Positions 63,658 to 64,000 of a stretch of DNA of 64,000 bases are shown in pieces. This DNA is from a virus: the IMG/VR virus record IMGVR_UViG_3300042478_002320, positions 1 through 64,000 of that record; one strand, given 5' to 3'. Every line of letters begins with the position of its first letter. Position 1 is the first letter of the stretch. Position numbers and translations under genes: made by a program. The notes under the pieces are model-generated. The model was not told where the DNA came from and ran no database searches. It saw only the letters and a program-made list of their open reading frames with translations.

Positions 63658-64000
63658 ATTTCAATATTTTTAAATATATGTGCAATAACATCTACTGTCC
63701 ACCCATTCCCAAGCATTTTATACCTTTGAGTATTTGATACACTATCAGTATATCCAATAGGCACAGTTTGCAATCTCTCACAATGTTCTGATGTTAAAAA
63801 AAACATTTCATTTCCATCTGTAATTGTTTTTTTCTGCCCATAACCTGTACTTGTTGTAAGTGTTGGATGCTTTCCATCAATATGATAAATTCGTTTTGCC
63901 ATATCAAATGTATTGTTTTTTATTTCAAATTCTGTAACTGCCTTATCATATTTGCAATCTTCAATACCCAAACATTCTTTTAGTTTCTCCCAATATTCAA
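63654..64000 (-). CDS. C5-cytosine DNA methyltransferase, copy 3 (5' end outside window)
   Basis: The frame is open to the window edge (EYWEKLKECLGIEDCKYDKA), so only the C-terminal part is present. It ends in ERLQTVPIGYTDSVSNTQRY, then KMLGNGWTVDVIAHIFKNIE, almost the same as copies 1 and 2, so it is a third methyltransferase or a truncated relic. A TTG at 63971 is not needed as start. Confidence 0.75.
   Translation of the reverse strand, partial: EYWEKLKECLGIEDCKYDKAVTEFEIKNNTFDMAKRIYHIDGKHPTLTTSTGYGQKKTITDGNEMFFLTSEHCERLQTVPIGYTDSVSNTQRYKMLGNGWTVDVIAHIFKNIEI

Overview
The window is 64 kb of a large, AT-rich tailed-phage genome with a contractile T4-type tail. It carries gp6-like (baseplate J) and gp25-like wedge genes, an OB-fold baseplate protein, very large tail/baseplate proteins and a gp55-like late sigma factor. 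The host is probably a Bacteroidota (Flavobacteriia-like). The genes outside the virion block are preceded by the Bacteroidota-type promoter (TTG, about 19-21 nt, TAnnTTTG), and Shine-Dalgarno sequences are almost absent.

Layout. (1) 1-21.5 kb, minus strand: virion module (adhesin-like and structural proteins, baseplate), then the late sigma factor, an HD hydrolase and membrane proteins. (2) 21.7-26.4 kb, plus: small unknown genes, an Hsp20 chaperone inside an 11-bp inverted repeat, a cysteine-rich GP88-type protein and a GIY-YIG/NUMOD3 endonuclease. (3) 26.4-34.6 kb, minus: amidase endolysin, a GH16 glycanase, a P-loop kinase, a kinase-fold protein, a WYL-like protein and many small proteins. 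(4) 34.7-39.8 kb, plus: small genes, five tRNA-like genes with nearly identical acceptor and T arms but abnormal anticodon domains, then a DUF6745-like gene and its partner. (5) 39.9-50.3 kb, plus: the most unusual part, about 39 consecutive mini-genes (45-93 aa) with tetrapeptide repeats of the type N-Q-V-W/S/R. Most end in QN(I/V)KL and many are joined by ATGA stop/start overlaps. The array is interrupted by a PD-(D/E)XK-like nuclease, two unknown genes and an HD-domain gene. (6) 50.4-57.5 kb, minus: an ADP-ribosyltransferase-like gene, then short transcription units, most with their own promoter and terminator, separated by repeated intergenic elements. The gaps hold a 7-copy iteron block (51.63-51.74 kb) and three tandem perfect DnaA boxes (57.63-57.66 kb), both origin candidates. 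(7) 57.9-64 kb, minus: GNAT, nucleotidyltransferase-like protein, small conserved phage proteins and a run of C5-cytosine methyltransferases.

How it may work together. Host-type promoters probably drive the early and middle genes. A TATTTATA box 9-16 nt before the start codon of many virion and accessory genes is a candidate late promoter for the gp55-like factor. Several of the genes behind such boxes begin with a short helical peptide ending in (L/I)xE or (L/I)xxE, which resembles T4 capsid-targeting peptides. They may encode a cargo of internal head proteins, including a possible Alt-like ADP-ribosyltransferase. The mini-gene array next to the DUF6745-like pair is the best candidate here for an undescribed system.
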